Assembly (NCBI GenBank): GCA_039621445.1
Contig: CP154954.1
Coordinates: forward strand, 62,044,898-62,108,897
DNA length: 64,000 nt
Origin: Euglena gracilis
Lineage: Eukaryota; Euglenida; Euglenophyceae; Euglenales
Direction of reading: 5' to 3'
Shown here: positions 63,135 through 64,000 of the stretch, piece after piece
Position numbering within the stretch: the stretch's first letter is position 1
How the letters are laid out: every line of letters begins with the position of its first letter
The notes under the pieces: model-generated
What the model was told of the DNA's origin: nothing
What the model saw: only the letters and a program-made list of their open reading frames with translations
The model's database searches: none
Program-made: the position numbers and the translations under genes

Positions 63135-63599
63135 CCGTCTTTATATCTTGCAACCTCGACAATGCGGCATTAAAACTGGAAGCAAAACACAGATAGATAG
63201 GTTGTATGAGAGATCAGCTTATTGGAATCACCATATGCCTTGCGGAAATAACTGTCCCCTTTGGGGACCAGAAAAACATATGGAGCACACACCAGCCTGT
63301 TTTTTTTACCAACCCGGGGGGGGGGAGTGGGTCCGGAGTGCCTTGGGGTGCTGCCCAGGCAGGCACTACCCCCCCTTAGATGCACTTTGGCTTCTGTCTG
63401 GTTTAAGGCCTGGCGCTGCATTCCGCTTCTGGCCCTTTCTTCGGAGCAACTCTCAATAATTGTCTGACCCCATATTCACTGCGACATCGAACGTCTGTTT
63501 TGTGCTTTCCTTGCCCTTTCCCTCCCCCTTGGCCCCTTTCTTGCTGCTCCTGTTGCTGCTGCTGCAGCTGCTGCCCGATTTCGTTCCCAAGAGGTGCTC

Positions 63600-64000
63600 A
63601 GGGTGGTAAGGGGCCCACTCCTCCACTGCTGGGTACCGCTGTCACCTGCAGTGGGCCCTTTTTACCACCACAGCCCGCCGGGTCCCCCAGGGAAGGAAAT
63701 GCTTTCCGCTGCTGCTTGCTGGGCTGCTGCTGCTGCTGCTGCTGCTGCTTCCCCGACCCTTTGGACCCCCCCTGGGCTCTTTGCTCTTGGTGTGGTTCCT
63801 AGTTGTTGTGTTGATGTCTCCCGTTGTGTTTTCAATGGGATGGGCATACGGGCCTCCACCAGCATCCCATCCCATACTTGTACATCCGCTGTTCCCCCGT
63901 GGGTCTGCCCCGCCCTCCCCATGGGGAGCCCCCCTCTGTGGGCTGCACTTTTTGGGTGTACCCCCACCAGTTGGCTGGGTGCTGGTACGGACAGTATGGG
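63600..64000 (-). CDS. Possible Q/S-rich coding region, cut by window end
   Basis: The minus strand is open over about 400 bp in one frame (YCPYQHPANWWGYTQKVQP, later MGWDAGGGPYAHPIENTT) and then reaches a (CAG)n tract at about 63722-63752 and a second CAG/CAA patch near 63555. Depending on frame these read as poly-Ser, poly-Ala or poly-Gln. A transcribed low-complexity exon is plausible but unproven. Confidence 0.3.

Overview
The window looks like nuclear DNA from a large, repeat-rich protist genome. My best guess is a euglenid (Euglena-like) alga, for four reasons. (1) Most introns recovered are ordinary GT-AG introns. (2) A second class in the same genes has no usable GT-AG solution and instead fits the euglenid nonconventional intron rule, CAG at intron positions +4 to +6 and CTG at -8 to -6, and the rule restores the reading frame. 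(3) Four genes have an AG acceptor only 4-18 nt upstream of the first ATG, as expected if mRNAs receive a trans-spliced leader. (4) Exons are short and GC3-rich, while introns are long and full of simple repeats and mobile-element debris. The species call is inference; no rRNA or organelle marker is present.

Every exon I could support lies on the minus strand. In transcription order from the right end: a possible Q/S-rich coding patch (63.6-64.0 kb); a NEK-like protein kinase in many exons (62.6 to 53.7 kb, perhaps starting at 63.1 kb); a small protein C-terminus (49.9-49.3 kb); a novel protein (47.3-46.5 kb); an Abraxas/FAM175-like MPN protein (46.1-43.7 kb); two fragments without a family match (40.6-39.8 kb and 39.3-36.9 kb); a complete 278-residue protein with a C-terminal membrane-type segment (36.1-28.5 kb); a complete 340-residue ankyrin-repeat protein with degenerate EF-hand-like segments (23.3-17.0 kb); a complete 334-residue cytosolic-type malate dehydrogenase in ten exons (15.6-5.1 kb); and one orphan exon near 1.7 kb. 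The three complete models were built by hand. All their exon phases agree and each ends in a stop codon.

The rest is dominated by repeats. These are (CA)n, (GTAT)n and (GAT)n microsatellites, long C/G homopolymer runs, short elements with terminal inverted repeats and a central GGCGC-GCGCC hairpin that sit mostly inside introns, two Tc1/mariner-type fold-back elements, a 200-bp-armed inverted-repeat element, GC-rich and purine tandem arrays, and satellite-like blocks at 42.3-43.3 kb. The genes do not form an obvious pathway. Their shared orientation and shared intron types are what link them.
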